Program-made: the position numbers and the translations under genes | The notes under the pieces: generated by a model | What the model was told of the DNA's origin: nothing | The model's input: only the letters and a program-made list of their open reading frames with translations | Database searches by the model: none | Shown: positions 17,687 through 25,981 of the stretch, in pieces | How the letters are laid out: every line of letters starts with the position of its first letter | Position numbering within the stretch: position 1 is the stretch's first letter | Assembly (NCBI RefSeq): GCF_009299835.1 | Contig: NZ_VKCZ01000003.1 | Coordinates: 521,450 to 585,449, forward strand | Direction of reading: 5' to 3' | Length of the DNA: 64,000 nucleotides | Source of the DNA: Microlunatus speluncae | GTDB lineage: Bacteria; Actinomycetota; Actinomycetes; Propionibacteriales; Propionibacteriaceae

Positions 17687-18334
17687 GTGACGCCCGCCGC
17701 CGCGACCTGGCTGGCCTTCGCCGGGGTCGACGGGTCCGGCAAGACGACCCAGGCCCGGCTGCTGACCGAACGGTTGCGGGCCGATGGGACGGACGCCGTC
17801 TTCGTGCCCAGCGTGAGCCTGTCACCGGTCCGCGCGATGCTGAACGCTCTCGCCGCGCGCCGGGGCGCTGCTGATCATGTCGACCTGCTCGGACCGGACA
17901 CGGCCCGGCTGATCGCTGCCGTCCACAAGTGGAGCAGCCTCGCCCCGCTGCGGGAGGCCCTGGCCGAGGCCGGCCGCGTGGTGATCACGGACCGCGGCGT
18001 GCTCTGCCAGTACGCGGTGGCCCGTGCGATCGGCGCCGAGAACGAGGACCTGCTCCGGGACATCTTCGCCGACCTGCCGGGCCCGGACCGGACGATCTTC
18101 ATCGACGTCCCCGGCGAGCTGGCCCGGCGACGCCTGGCGCACCGGGGCGAGCGCGAGCACAGTGCCGCCGAGCTCGATTCCCTCGCCCGCGCCTACCGCT
18201 CACTGCCCGAGGCCGCTGCCTTCGCCGTGATCGACGGCACCGCTGACCCCGACTCCGTCCGCTCCGCCATCCTCGCCGCCGCCCGCCCGCACCTGCGGCC
18301 CGACCAGCCGGCCCGCCCTCAAACGCGGCAGTAA
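17687..18334 (+). CDS. Second thymidylate kinase-like protein
   Basis: A 215-aa P-loop kinase with FAGVDGSGKTTQARLL at the N-terminus, VITDRGVLCQYAVARAIG where Tmk has DRY, and TIFIDVPGELARRRL. It is clearly Tmk-like but differs from the tmk at 10829 in the DR[YH] region (DRG), so its substrate may be another nucleoside monophosphate or it may be non-essential. GTG start. Its last residues, QTRQ, and the stop lie inside the palindrome at 18318-18370, so the original C-terminus may have been replaced. Confidence 0.75.
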   Translation: MTPAAATWLAFAGVDGSGKTTQARLLTERLRADGTDAVFVPSVSLSPVRAMLNALAARRGAADHVDLLGPDTARLIAAVHKWSSLAPLREALAEAGRVVITDRGVLCQYAVARAIGAENEDLLRDIFADLPGPDRTIFIDVPGELARRRLAHRGEREHSAAELDSLARAYRSLPEAAAFAVIDGTADPDSVRSAILAAARPHLRPDQPARPQTRQ

Positions 18335-18390
18335 CAGCTGTCCGCGGCAGTTCAAACTGCCGCGTTTGAGTGGAACTGCCGCGTTTGGGC
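18318..18390. repeat. Inverted repeat at the junction of two convergent genes
   Basis: Two 14-bp arms, CTCAAACGCGGCAG (18318-18331) and CTGCCGCGTTTGAG (18357-18370), pair perfectly. Inside, GCGGCAGTT-CA-AACTGCCGC forms a second palindrome (18344-18363). A further AACTGCCGCGTTTG follows at 18374. It can serve as a bidirectional terminator and supplies the coding ends of both flanking genes. Confidence 0.7.
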
Positions 18391-18732
18391 GGCGGCCGGA
18401 GGGCGGGCGCGGCCGAGGCCACGGCCGGCCTGAGCGGGGGCGACCGCCAACAGGTCGAGGAACGCCGGTGCGGTCCCGGTCCGGTCGGGTAGCGGGTCGG
18501 GCCGGACGACGGTCAGGGCGAACCCGGCGACCGGTCGTTGCGTGCCGCCGGGAGCGGGGTCGGCGTCAATGACCGCGAACCGCACCGTCGGCTGCTCGAA
18601 CTTCCCCCGCATCCGCGCGACCAGTGCGGCCGGGTCCGGCACGGCGCCGTCGCGGGCGGTGACCGCCTCGACCCACAGCTCGACGCAGACGGCGACGTCG
18701 CGGTCGAACCGACCGGCACGAATGCTGCTCAC
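18352..18732 (-). pseudogene. GNAT acetyltransferase truncated after motif A
   Basis: A 126-aa frame that reads as a GNAT N-acetyltransferase up to the acetyl-CoA pyrophosphate-binding motif (LDLLAVAPAQAGRGLGRA). Directly after that it turns into unrelated residues (RPPAAAQTRQFHSNAAV) encoded by the inverted repeat. The beta5-beta7 part that completes the fold is missing, so the protein is probably inactive. Start is GTG 18732. It converges with the second tmk-like gene, and both end in QTRQ from the same repeat. Confidence 0.6.
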
Positions 18733-18762
18733 GGTCGCCGATGGTACGGGTCCGCGCCGCCT

Positions 18763-18811
18763 TCACTGTGGTCAGTTCGGTGCGGAGACGGGGTCGAAGT
18801 GACCACGATCC
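18763..18811 (-). repeat. 49-bp dispersed intergenic repeat, copy 1
   Basis: Its reverse complement matches 29297-29345 at about 37 of 49 positions, with near-identical ends (GGATCGTGGTCACTT and CCGAACTGACCAC). The ends are imperfect inverted repeats of each other, so the unit can fold into a hairpin. Confidence 0.6.
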
Positions 18812-18920
18812 CCGCGGAGCGATCAGAAATCGCGGAGAAATATCCAGCGAGCTGTCGATCTGCGTCGGGCTGCTTCGACTGATGAGTAGAAGGACCCGAA
18901 CATTCGATGAGGAGCACATC

Positions 18921-20261
18921 ATGAAGATCCCGAGGGCACTCCGGCCGCTGACCACCCCGGCCTACCGCTGGCTGGCGGCGGCGCTCGTCTCGTCCCTGGT
19001 CGGTTCCGGGGTCTGGATGGTGGCGCTGGTCTGGCAGATCGTCGCGATCGGTGGCGGCGCGGCCGACCTCTCGCTGGCCGCCGGAGCCGCGGCCGTCGGC
19101 ATGCTGCTGACCACTCTGCTGGGCGGGGCACTGGCCGATCGGATGCCGCAGCGGCGGATCCTGCTGGTGGTCGAGGCGACTCGGGCGGTCACCATCGGCA
19201 TCGTCGCGTTGCTGGCGCTGAGCGGCATGATCGAGCTCTGGCATCTGGCGGCCGTCGCCTTCGTCGGCGGCGTGATGGGCGGCCTCTACTACCCGGCGTA
19301 CTCGGCCCTGCTGCCGACCGTGCTGCCGGAGGATCAGCTGCTGGCCGCGAACGGCTTCGAGGGCATGACCCGGCCGGTGCTGATGCAGGCCGGCGGTCCG
19401 GCCCTGGCCAGTGCGTTGATCGCCGTGACCTCGCCCGGTGCCGCCCTCGCGGTCACGGCGCTGACCGGCGCGGTCGCCGTACTGTTCATCCTGCGGCTGC
19501 CGAAGCCCGCGGCGCCGCCGGAGCCGGCCACCGACGAGCCGGCCGCCCCCGCGACCTCGCTGCTGGGCGACGTCCGGGAAGGTTTCCGCTACATGGTGCG
19601 GACGCCCTGGCTGCTCGGCACGCTGGTGTTCGCCTCGCTGTTGATCTTCGTGATGATGGGTCCGTTCGAGGTCCTGGTGCCGTTCGCGATCAAGGACAAC
19701 GCCGGTGGCGGCCCGGCCCAGCACGCGCTGGTGCTGGCGGCGTTCGGCATCGGCGGGGCGGTCGGCTCGCTGGTGATCGCCTCGATCAAGCTGCCGCGGC
19801 GCTACCTGACGGTGATGAACCTGCTCTGGGCCGGCGGCTGCCTGCCGCTGATCGCCTTCGGCCTGACCGATCAGGTCTGGGTGATGGTGATCGCGGCCTT
19901 CCTGGTTGGTGCGGCGTTCAACGCCGGCGTGGTGATCTGGGGAACGCTGCTGCAGCGCCGGGTGCCGTCGAACATGCTGGGCCGGGTGTCCAGCCTCGAC
20001 TTCTTCGTCTCGCTGGCCTTCATGCCGGTGTCGATGGCGCTGGCCGGTCCGGCCGGACAGACCCTCGGCCTGCCGGTGGTCTTCCTGATCGCCGGGCTGG
20101 CGCCGCTGTTGATCGGCGCGGTCGCGATCTTCGCGGCCCGGATGACCCGGGACGAGATCGCCCACCCGCTGGACACCCCCGACGCGGAGAACACGAGCGA
20201 CGCGGAGATCACCGCCGAGCCGGTCGCGGCGGAGCCGGAGCTGGTCGGCTCCAACCACTGA
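18921..20261 (+). CDS. MFS transporter (MFS_3/EntS-like)
   Basis: A 446-aa membrane protein with about 12 helices. GGALADRMPQRRILLVVE is the MFS loop motif after TM2, and GLYYPAYSALLPTVLPEDQLLAANG matches the MFS_3 branch that includes EntS-like siderophore and macrolide exporters. ATG 18921 has GAGGAG 6 nt upstream. The C-terminus is an acidic tail rich in Glu, Ala and Thr. Upstream sequence holds the 49-bp repeat; no adjacent regulator is seen. Confidence 0.8.
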   Translation: MKIPRALRPLTTPAYRWLAAALVSSLVGSGVWMVALVWQIVAIGGGAADLSLAAGAAAVGMLLTTLLGGALADRMPQRRILLVVEATRAVTIGIVALLALSGMIELWHLAAVAFVGGVMGGLYYPAYSALLPTVLPEDQLLAANGFEGMTRPVLMQAGGPALASALIAVTSPGAALAVTALTGAVAVLFILRLPKPAAPPEPATDEPAAPATSLLGDVREGFRYMVRTPWLLGTLVFASLLIFVMMGPFEVLVPFAIKDNAGGGPAQHALVLAAFGIGGAVGSLVIASIKLPRRYLTVMNLLWAGGCLPLIAFGLTDQVWVMVIAAFLVGAAFNAGVVIWGTLLQRRVPSNMLGRVSSLDFFVSLAFMPVSMALAGPAGQTLGLPVVFLIAGLAPLLIGAVAIFAARMTRDEIAHPLDTPDAENTSDAEITAEPVAAEPELVGSNH

Positions 20262-20321
20262 CCCGAACGTTGTCCGGCAGATTTCGCCCGGGCTCCGCGA
20301 GACTCGGGTTGGATGAGGCCC

Positions 20322-20780
20322 ATGACTGAGACACAAGGGATGGCGGAGCGGGTGCTGGCCGGCACCCGCTACCTGGTCCTGTCCACCGCGGACGCGGACG
20401 GCCGGCCCTGGGCGACGCCGGTCTGGTACGCCAGCGACGGCGAACACTTCTACTGGGTTTCGGCCCCGACCTCCCGGCATTCGGAAAACATCGCGGCCCG
20501 CGCCGACGTCGCCCTGGTGATCTTCAACTCGCAGGTCCCGGTCGGCAGCGCCAGCGCCTACTACGCCAGCGCGACCGCCCAGCAGGTCCCGCCGGACGAG
20601 GTCGAAGCCGGGATCGCGATCTTCTCCGCCGAGTCGGTGGCCGCGGGTCACGATGCCTGGGGGATCGACCGGGTGACCGGCGACTCCCGGCTCCGCCTCT
20701 ACCGCGCCACGATGACCGAGCAGTGGGTGCTCGCCGAGGACGGCGGCCCGGACCGCCGCCTCCCGATCGAACCCGCCTGA
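20322..20780 (+). CDS. Pyridoxamine 5'-phosphate oxidase-fold protein
   Basis: A 152-aa split-barrel flavin-binding-type protein: LVLSTADADGRPWATPVWYASD, FYWVSAPTSRHSENI and ADVALVIFNSQ are the usual strands of the pyridoxamine-phosphate-oxidase/F420-dependent superfamily. It could bind FMN, F420 or haem. ATG 20322 is used; an ATG at 20313 would add three residues. It converges on the ABC permease gene. Confidence 0.75.
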   Translation: MTETQGMAERVLAGTRYLVLSTADADGRPWATPVWYASDGEHFYWVSAPTSRHSENIAARADVALVIFNSQVPVGSASAYYASATAQQVPPDEVEAGIAIFSAESVAAGHDAWGIDRVTGDSRLRLYRATMTEQWVLAEDGGPDRRLPIEPA

Positions 20781-20805
20781 CCTCCCCCCATCGCACAACC
20801 CGTCG

Positions 20806-21591
20806 CTAGAGGCTGCGCCGGTAGCGCCGGAGTGCGACCAGCGCGAGCGTCTCGGTGGCGACTGCGAGGGCGGCGAGCGCGGCCAGGTTGATCATCATCG
20901 TGGTCGGATCGCCGCCGAGCATCGCCGTCCGGGCCGCCTGCACCGCCCAGTTGACCGGATTGGCCTCGGCCACCCGCTGCATCCAATCCGGCATCTGTGC
21001 CGTCGTGGTGAGCGTCGCGGACAGGAACATGAACGGAAGCACCGCGAGCTGGCCGACCGCGATCATGGTCTCCTGTCGGCGAAACAGTAGGGCCAACGCG
21101 TGCGAGAATCCCGCGAACGCGACACAGACCAGGGCGGCCGCGGCCAAGATCACCAGCAGCCCGGGGAGGCCGCTGTCCAGTCGAGCGCCGAAGATCAGTG
21201 CCACGACGACCACGACAAGGGCCTGAAGGGTGCCGGTGATCGCCGCCTGCAGCCCGCGAGAGATCAAGAAGGCACTGGCCGGCAATGGGGTGGCGAGGAA
21301 TCGGTCGATCGCACCACGTTCGATGTCCTGGACCAGGCCCGGCCCTTCCCAGGCGCCGTGGGAGAAGGCGGTCATGATCGCGATGCCCGGAGCGAGGAAC
21401 GCCAGGTACGAGTCGGTGCCGAAGCCGCCGAGCCGCGGCAGCCCGGCGAAGAGCTGGCTGTAGAGCAACAGCCACACCAGCGGTTGCGCGATCATGATCG
21501 GGAGCAGGATCGGTTGTCGTCGCAGCAGCCGGTAGTTGCGGCCGAGCAGGACAAGCTGGGCGCCGAGTCCGCAGCGATGACTCATGATCAT
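20806..21591 (-). CDS. ABC-2 type transporter permease (DrrB-like)
   Basis: A 261-aa membrane protein with six hydrophobic segments and the ABC-2 features RQPILLPIMIAQPLVWLLLY, GIAIMTAFSHGAWEG, DIERGAIDRFLATPLPASAF and NPVNWAVQAARTAM. It pairs with the ATPase upstream; their stop and start overlap as ATGA (21588-21591), so I start it there. Daunorubicin-resistance-type exporters have this arrangement. It is the last gene of the PadR-ATPase-permease operon. Confidence 0.85.
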   Translation of the reverse strand: MIMSHRCGLGAQLVLLGRNYRLLRRQPILLPIMIAQPLVWLLLYSQLFAGLPRLGGFGTDSYLAFLAPGIAIMTAFSHGAWEGPGLVQDIERGAIDRFLATPLPASAFLISRGLQAAITGTLQALVVVVVALIFGARLDSGLPGLLVILAAAALVCVAFAGFSHALALLFRRQETMIAVGQLAVLPFMFLSATLTTTAQMPDWMQRVAEANPVNWAVQAARTAMLGGDPTTMMINLAALAALAVATETLALVALRRYRRSL

Positions 21592-22364
21592 CCGGCCAGT
21601 TCTTCGCCGAGCGTAAGCCGCGTCCTCGTGTGGTGTCGGTAGACATCGTCCAGATTTGGGCCGTCCTGGCCGCCGGTCGGCCCTAGTTCCGCCTTGAGCG
21701 TCGCCGGTGGTCCAGAAACGATCACGGTGCCGTGGTCGATGATCACGATCCGGTCGGCCAACCTGTCGGCCTCGTCCAGATAGTGCGTCGTGAGCAGGAT
21801 GGTCAGACCTTGCTCGGCCCGCAGCCGGCGGAGTTCTCGCCACAGTGACGCTCTTGCCTCGGGGTCGAGCCCGGTGGTGGGCTCGTCGAGGAAGAGCACC
21901 CGGGGGTCGTGCACGATGCCCATCGCGATCTCCAGCCGCCGCCGCATGCCGCCGGAGTAGGTGTTCACAACCCGGTCGGCGGCACCGGCCAGTCCGACCA
22001 GGTCGAGGAGCTCGGTGGCGCGACGGATCGCCGAGCCTCGTCGCAGCCGGTGGGCAGCGGCCTGAACGAGCAGGTTCTCCCGCCCGGTCAGATAGCCGTC
22101 CGTGCCGGCGTTCTGGGCGACGTAACCGATCGCGGCGCGAACGGCCCGCGGCTGCAGGCTCACATCCTGACCGGCGACGACCGCCGTGCCACCGTCGGCT
22201 CGGGTGAGGGTGGCGAGGATGCGGACGGTGGTGGATTTTCCCGCGCCGTTCGGGCCGAGCAGGCAGAGCACCTCCCCTTCGGCGACCGAGAACGACACGT
22301 CGACGACGGCCTCGACCTTGCCGTAGCGCTTGGCCAGGTTCCGCGCGGTGATGACGTCGGTCAC
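21588..22364 (-). CDS. ABC transporter ATP-binding protein (DrrA-like)
   Basis: A 258-aa ATPase of the drug-export branch. Walker A LLGPNGAGKSTTV, signature YSGGMRRRLEIAMG, Walker B VLFLDEPTTGLDP and switch TTHYLDEADRLADR are all intact. The GTG start at 22364 overlaps the stop of the PadR gene (GTGA), so I reject the long upstream extension of the frame. Likely exports a hydrophobic compound with the downstream permease, under the upstream PadR regulator. Confidence 0.88.
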   Translation of the reverse strand: MTDVITARNLAKRYGKVEAVVDVSFSVAEGEVLCLLGPNGAGKSTTVRILATLTRADGGTAVVAGQDVSLQPRAVRAAIGYVAQNAGTDGYLTGRENLLVQAAAHRLRRGSAIRRATELLDLVGLAGAADRVVNTYSGGMRRRLEIAMGIVHDPRVLFLDEPTTGLDPEARASLWRELRRLRAEQGLTILLTTHYLDEADRLADRIVIIDHGTVIVSGPPATLKAELGPTGGQDGPNLDDVYRHHTRTRLTLGEELAG

Positions 22365-22930
22365 GAGGTCGGTCCGGATCCGCGCGCGATATCCGGCAGC
22401 ATCTCGTCCAGTTCGTCCTGCCAGGCCAGCTCCGCCTCGAGGTGGAGTTCGGTGCGCCGGTAGCCCGCGAGGCTGGCGGCGGACAGGTGATCTTCCCGGC
22501 GGTGTAGCTCTCGGTTCGCGACCAGTTCCGTCAGCGCCGCCACAAGGGCGGATCGGCGTCGATCCAGTCGTTCGCGCAGGGCGACTTCGTCCAGACCGGC
22601 CGACCATTTGATGGCCGCCTCAACCGTGGTCGAATGCAACATCGGTTGGGTCAGCGCCCGGTCCCGATGGATGGCGAGTTCTTGCTGCCCGTCCTCGGTG
22701 ATCGCGTACACGGTGCGCTGCGGCCGCCGCCCTTCCTGCTCGACCCGTACGGGTTCGATCAGTCCTTCGGCCTCGAGCCGACGGAGCATGCCGTACAGCG
22801 CACCGACCTTGACCTCGCCCCAGTGCTCGATGCCGCTCAGATCGGCGGCGCGGCGGATCTGGTGGCCGTGCAACGGCGCCTCCGCGAGCAGCCCGAGGAT
22901 CAGCAACCGGACCGGATTGGCATCTCTCAT
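22361..22930 (-). CDS. PadR family transcriptional regulator
   Basis: A 189-aa regulator with the PadR winged helix: LLILGLLAEAPLHGHQI, VKVGALYGMLRRLEAEGLI and RTVYAITEDGQQEL, then the C-terminal helical domain used for dimerisation and ligand sensing. It heads the ATPase-permease operon. A perfect 10-bp inverted repeat touches its start codon, so it very likely represses its own operon. Confidence 0.88.
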   Translation of the reverse strand: MRDANPVRLLILGLLAEAPLHGHQIRRAADLSGIEHWGEVKVGALYGMLRRLEAEGLIEPVRVEQEGRRPQRTVYAITEDGQQELAIHRDRALTQPMLHSTTVEAAIKWSAGLDEVALRERLDRRRSALVAALTELVANRELHRREDHLSAASLAGYRRTELHLEAELAWQDELDEMLPDIARGSGPTS

Positions 22931-22956
22931 GCGATTAGTCTCATACGACTAATCGC
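22931..22956. promoter_or_regulatory. PadR operator
   Basis: GCGATTAGTC (22931-22940) and GACTAATCGC (22947-22956) pair perfectly around TCATAC. The palindrome lies immediately before the PadR ATG and would cover its -10 and start. Confidence 0.75.
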
Positions 22957-22969
22957 CTCAGGCAAGAGG

Positions 22970-24106
22970 TCAGTCGGGTTCGGCGGCCGGGTCATCGGGC
23001 GCGAAGGGCCAGCCCCAGTGCTCCTCCCGGCCGACGCCGGTGGCGATGTCGACCAGGTTGCCTTCGGCGTCGGCGAGGGTCCACCAGAACGGGGCGAACT
23101 TGTCGTTGACCAGGCGGCCGCCGGCGGCGACGACCGCGGCGACCCGAGCCTCGGCGACGTCGTGGCCGACCGTCACGTCCAGATGGAACTGCGGATCGCC
23201 GGGCTTGATCTCCTCCAGCCCGAAGAACTGCACGTTGGGTCCCCGGCGCAGCGGATCCGCGAGGTCCTCCTCGCCACGCTCGTCCCAGCCGAGGGCCGCC
23301 TGCCAGAACGGCCGGATGCTCTCCGCCGTGGGATGGAACATGATGTTGAGGCTGTGGAGCTTCGACGGGTCCGCGCTCATCCCGACCTCTCCGGCCGCGG
23401 CCGAGATCCGCCGGGCGACCTCGATGTCGCGGTGGATGAAGCTGCTGAACCGGAGGTCCAGTGTGACGGTCACGCCCTCGCGGCGAAGATCGACATCGAT
23501 CCGGCGGTTTCCGCCGTCGGCCAGGTCGGCGAGCTTGGTCGCCAGCGCGAGGCCCTGGCCGAATGACGAGGCGGTGAAGTGGGCACCGGCGCCGCCCATT
23601 CCGAGCCGCCAGTCCCCGGTGCCGCCCGCCTCGACGAACTGCTTCCCGGTCACCGGCACCGACCCGAGGATGATGCCGGCAAGATCATCGGGCCGTGGGT
23701 CGGCCGGCAGCCATAGTCGCTCCACCTCTTTGATCTTGCTCAGCCCACCCGAGGGCTCGTCCCCGGACAAGGGCGGCGCGGCACTGTCGGCGATGGTCAC
23801 CGGCACGTCGAGGCCGGCCGGATCCGTTAGCGGGGGTGGGGGCGCCGAGCCGTCGACCATGATCAACCGGACCACCCGGTCCGGCCGGGCGTCGAGGGCC
23901 GCATACGCGATCCCGGCGCCCTCGGCGTGCCCGACCAGGAGTACCTGGGTGGAGCAGGTGTCGATCACCGACACCACTGCCGCGACCTGATCAGCCGGCG
24001 CCCACGCCAGCGGATGCGGGCGATGTCCCGCCTTCTTGATCATGGTCGCCACCGGCTCCCAAGCCGCGCCGTCGGGCTGCGGCCCAGGCACCAACACGAT
24101 GTCCAT
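22970..24106 (-). CDS. Three-domain fusion: alpha/beta hydrolase, pterin-dehydratase-like and VOC
   Basis: A 378-aa protein. Residues 1-150 are an alpha/beta-hydrolase core with LVGHAEGAG where the nucleophile elbow should have GxSxG, so the nucleophile is lost. Residues of about 165-250 (FTASSFGQGLALATKLADLA, VTLDLRFSSFIHRDIEVARR) resemble pterin-4a-carbinolamine dehydratase. Residues 253-370 are a VOC/glyoxalase module (LHSLNIMFHP, FWQAALGW, PQFHLDVTVGHDVAEAR, LADAEGNLVDI). PCD-VOC pairs are known; the hydrolase fused in front is unusual. Start ATG has GGGG 4 nt upstream. Confidence 0.65.
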   Translation of the reverse strand: MDIVLVPGPQPDGAAWEPVATMIKKAGHRPHPLAWAPADQVAAVVSVIDTCSTQVLLVGHAEGAGIAYAALDARPDRVVRLIMVDGSAPPPPLTDPAGLDVPVTIADSAAPPLSGDEPSGGLSKIKEVERLWLPADPRPDDLAGIILGSVPVTGKQFVEAGGTGDWRLGMGGAGAHFTASSFGQGLALATKLADLADGGNRRIDVDLRREGVTVTLDLRFSSFIHRDIEVARRISAAAGEVGMSADPSKLHSLNIMFHPTAESIRPFWQAALGWDERGEEDLADPLRRGPNVQFFGLEEIKPGDPQFHLDVTVGHDVAEARVAAVVAAGGRLVNDKFAPFWWTLADAEGNLVDIATGVGREEHWGWPFAPDDPAAEPD

Positions 24107-24212
24107 GATTCCCCGTCCCTCCGTCGGCCGACCGCGGCATTAGGCAGAGTGGCTCAATCATCCGAATAAGTCGTTCGATAAGCAAGGTACGGGATCCCGA
24201 CCAGGAGGCGTG

Positions 24213-24314
24213 ATGAACGACGACTCCGGGTCGGCGACAACGCCACCGCGGAGCACCTGTCCCGCTGGCTCGCCGACGGTCGGTCCGCCCGCTGACCCGA
24301 CGAAGCGCCATTAG
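24213..24314 (+). other. Small frame with a strong ribosome site, possibly a gene remnant
   Basis: AGGAGG (24203-24208) precedes an ATG that opens a 33-codon frame ending in TAG 24314, just before the Nudix gene. The residues look random. The next frame reads GDNATAEHLSRWLADGRSAR before a stop, which looks more protein-like, so this may be a frameshifted remnant. Confidence 0.25.
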
Positions 24315-24317
24315 GGT
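24312..24317 (+). promoter_or_regulatory. -10 box TAGGGT
   Basis: Six nt before ATG 24324 of the Nudix gene. Confidence 0.5.
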
Positions 24318-24323
24318 GCGGGG

Positions 24324-24785
24324 ATGAGCTTTCGGCTGGCCGCCTACGCCGTGTGCCTGGAGGACGGGCGCGTGCTACTCGCCCACCACGCGTCGGGCAA
24401 CTGGACGCTGCCGGGAGGCCGGGTCGAGCACGCCGAGGATCCGTTCGACACCGTGATCAGGGAGATCGCCGAGGAGACGGGCTGGGAGGCCGCGGTGGAG
24501 CGGCTGCTCGGCGTGGACTCACGGGTGATCCCGGCGGCCGAGCGCGCCGTGCCGGGCGGGCCGGAACACCAGAACCTCGGCATCTTCTACCGGGTCAAGA
24601 TCACCGGTGGCGAGCCGCGGCCGGAGCCGAACGGCGACACCCTGGAGTCGGTCTGGACCCCGCTCGCCGACGTCGCCGAGCTGCGCCGATCATCGCTGGT
24701 CGACATCGGTCTCGCCCTGGCCCGGACCGAACCACCGACCGGCCACGTCGATCCGGTCCCGGTCGGCGGCCTGATCCAACACTGA
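24324..24785 (+). CDS. Nudix hydrolase
   Basis: A 153-aa enzyme with the full Nudix box: GGRVEHAEDPFDTVIREI plus AEETGW (Gx5Ex7REUxEExGU). It cleaves a nucleoside diphosphate linked to some moiety X; the substrate cannot be read. It appears leaderless. It converges with a second, unrelated Nudix gene whose stop is 6 bp away. Confidence 0.9.
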   Translation: MSFRLAAYAVCLEDGRVLLAHHASGNWTLPGGRVEHAEDPFDTVIREIAEETGWEAAVERLLGVDSRVIPAAERAVPGGPEHQNLGIFYRVKITGGEPRPEPNGDTLESVWTPLADVAELRRSSLVDIGLALARTEPPTGHVDPVPVGGLIQH

Positions 24786-24791
24786 CCCGGA

Positions 24792-25172
24792 TCAGCCGCC
24801 CAGCACGGCCGTCGCCGAGGGCGTCAGCGGAGCGGGCAGCTCGTCCCGCCCGTACCACCCGACGGAGGAGATCTCGTCCGGCATCGTCACGCCGAGCTGA
24901 CCGGAGAACCGGTCGCAGCTGAACGCGTGCGCCCGGTAGTGGCGACCACTGCCGGGATAGACAAGATCGTGGACGGCGAGCGGGGTGACCGCGTCGGCCC
25001 GCAGCCCGGTCTCCTCGTACAACTCCCGGATGGCCGCTTGGTCCGGGGCCTCGCCGTCCTCGACCTTGCCGCCGGGCAGGCCGAAGAAGCGGTAGCCGTA
25101 GTTCTGTCGCACCAACAGCACCCGGTCGCTCGGATCCAAGATCATCACCACGCTGGTCTCCCATTCAAACAT
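24792..25172 (-). CDS. Nudix hydrolase
   Basis: A 126-aa Nudix protein with the box GGKVEDGEAPDQAAIREL then YEETGL, preceded by RVLLVRQNYGYRFFGLP. The frame can extend to a TTG at 25202. I prefer ATG 25172 (MFEWETSVVMIL) because the extra ten residues look unconserved, but there is no clear ribosome site at either. The two convergent Nudix proteins are only distantly alike, so they are not a recent duplication. Confidence 0.85.
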   Translation of the reverse strand: MFEWETSVVMILDPSDRVLLVRQNYGYRFFGLPGGKVEDGEAPDQAAIRELYEETGLRADAVTPLAVHDLVYPGSGRHYRAHAFSCDRFSGQLGVTMPDEISSVGWYGRDELPAPLTPSATAVLGG

Positions 25173-25328
25173 GGGTTGCACGGTGCCAGCCGCCACTGAC
25201 AACCGGGTCGAGCAGCTCGAACTGGATGACGAGATTTCTTCGGGGCCGTGTCGAGATCGGGGCGGTCCGTTCGACCTAAGGGCAAAGCAGCCCCGGTCTC
25301 GGGGCCATCAACTCCGAAAGGCCTGATC

Positions 25329-25940
25329 ATGTCCACTCAGTTCTCTCCCGCTGCCGCCGCCTCCGCCACGGATCCGGCCGCCGGTGCACCGCGGCGACTG
25401 CTGCTCGCCCTGGTGATCGCCAATCCGCTCTGGGTGGCGACCTCGCTGATCCAGGCCGCCACCCGGCCGGGGTTCGACCTGACCCAGCAGCCGCTCAGCC
25501 TGTTGTCGTCCGGCGGCCTGGGCTGGATCCAGATCAGCAACTTCGTGATCGCCGGTCTGCTCGTCGTCGCCGGCGCCTTCGGGCTGCGGCGGACCGTGCC
25601 GAGCCGGTGGGCTCCCCGCTGGGTCCTGATCTACGGTCTCGGCTACGTCCTGTCCGGCGCCTTCACCCTGGAAGATCAACTGCTGCCACACCTGATCGTC
25701 GGCATCATCGCCTTCATCGCGATCGCCGCGACCTTGATCACCCTGGCCCGGCACCTCGCCCGGACCGGCCATCGCCTGGTCGCCGTGCTCAGCGTGATCG
25801 CCGCGGCCTTCGTGATCGGGGCCAACGTCGCCACCACGATCGGGCTGCCGTATCCGTCCCTGGTCCTGGCCATCGGCGTCGGCACGGGCATGATCGGCGT
25901 CTCCCTCGCCACCGCCACCATCCTCCGCGGCCGACGTTGA
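25329..25940 (+). CDS. DUF998 family membrane protein
   Basis: A 203-aa protein with six hydrophobic helices. The DUF998 signs are TRPGFDLTQQPLSLLSSGGLGWIQ in the first loop (here read in parts TRPGFDLTQQ and PLSLLSSGGLGW) and NFVIAGLLVVAGAFGLR. Family function unknown. GAAAGG lies 7 nt before ATG 25329; the upstream frame from 25248 is rejected. Confidence 0.8.
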   Translation: MSTQFSPAAAASATDPAAGAPRRLLLALVIANPLWVATSLIQAATRPGFDLTQQPLSLLSSGGLGWIQISNFVIAGLLVVAGAFGLRRTVPSRWAPRWVLIYGLGYVLSGAFTLEDQLLPHLIVGIIAFIAIAATLITLARHLARTGHRLVAVLSVIAAAFVIGANVATTIGLPYPSLVLAIGVGTGMIGVSLATATILRGRR

Positions 25941-25969
25941 TCAGGACAGTAGATGTCCGGTACGGGGAT

Positions 25970-25975
25970 TAGCGT
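25970..25975 (+). promoter_or_regulatory. -10 box TAGCGT
   Basis: Six nt before ATG 25982. Confidence 0.5.
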
Positions 25976-25981
25976 TGGCAC

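Noticed and set aside
24785..24792. Duplicated Nudix pair
   Set aside because: The two convergent Nudix genes differ outside the Nudix box, so a recent tandem duplication is unlikely.
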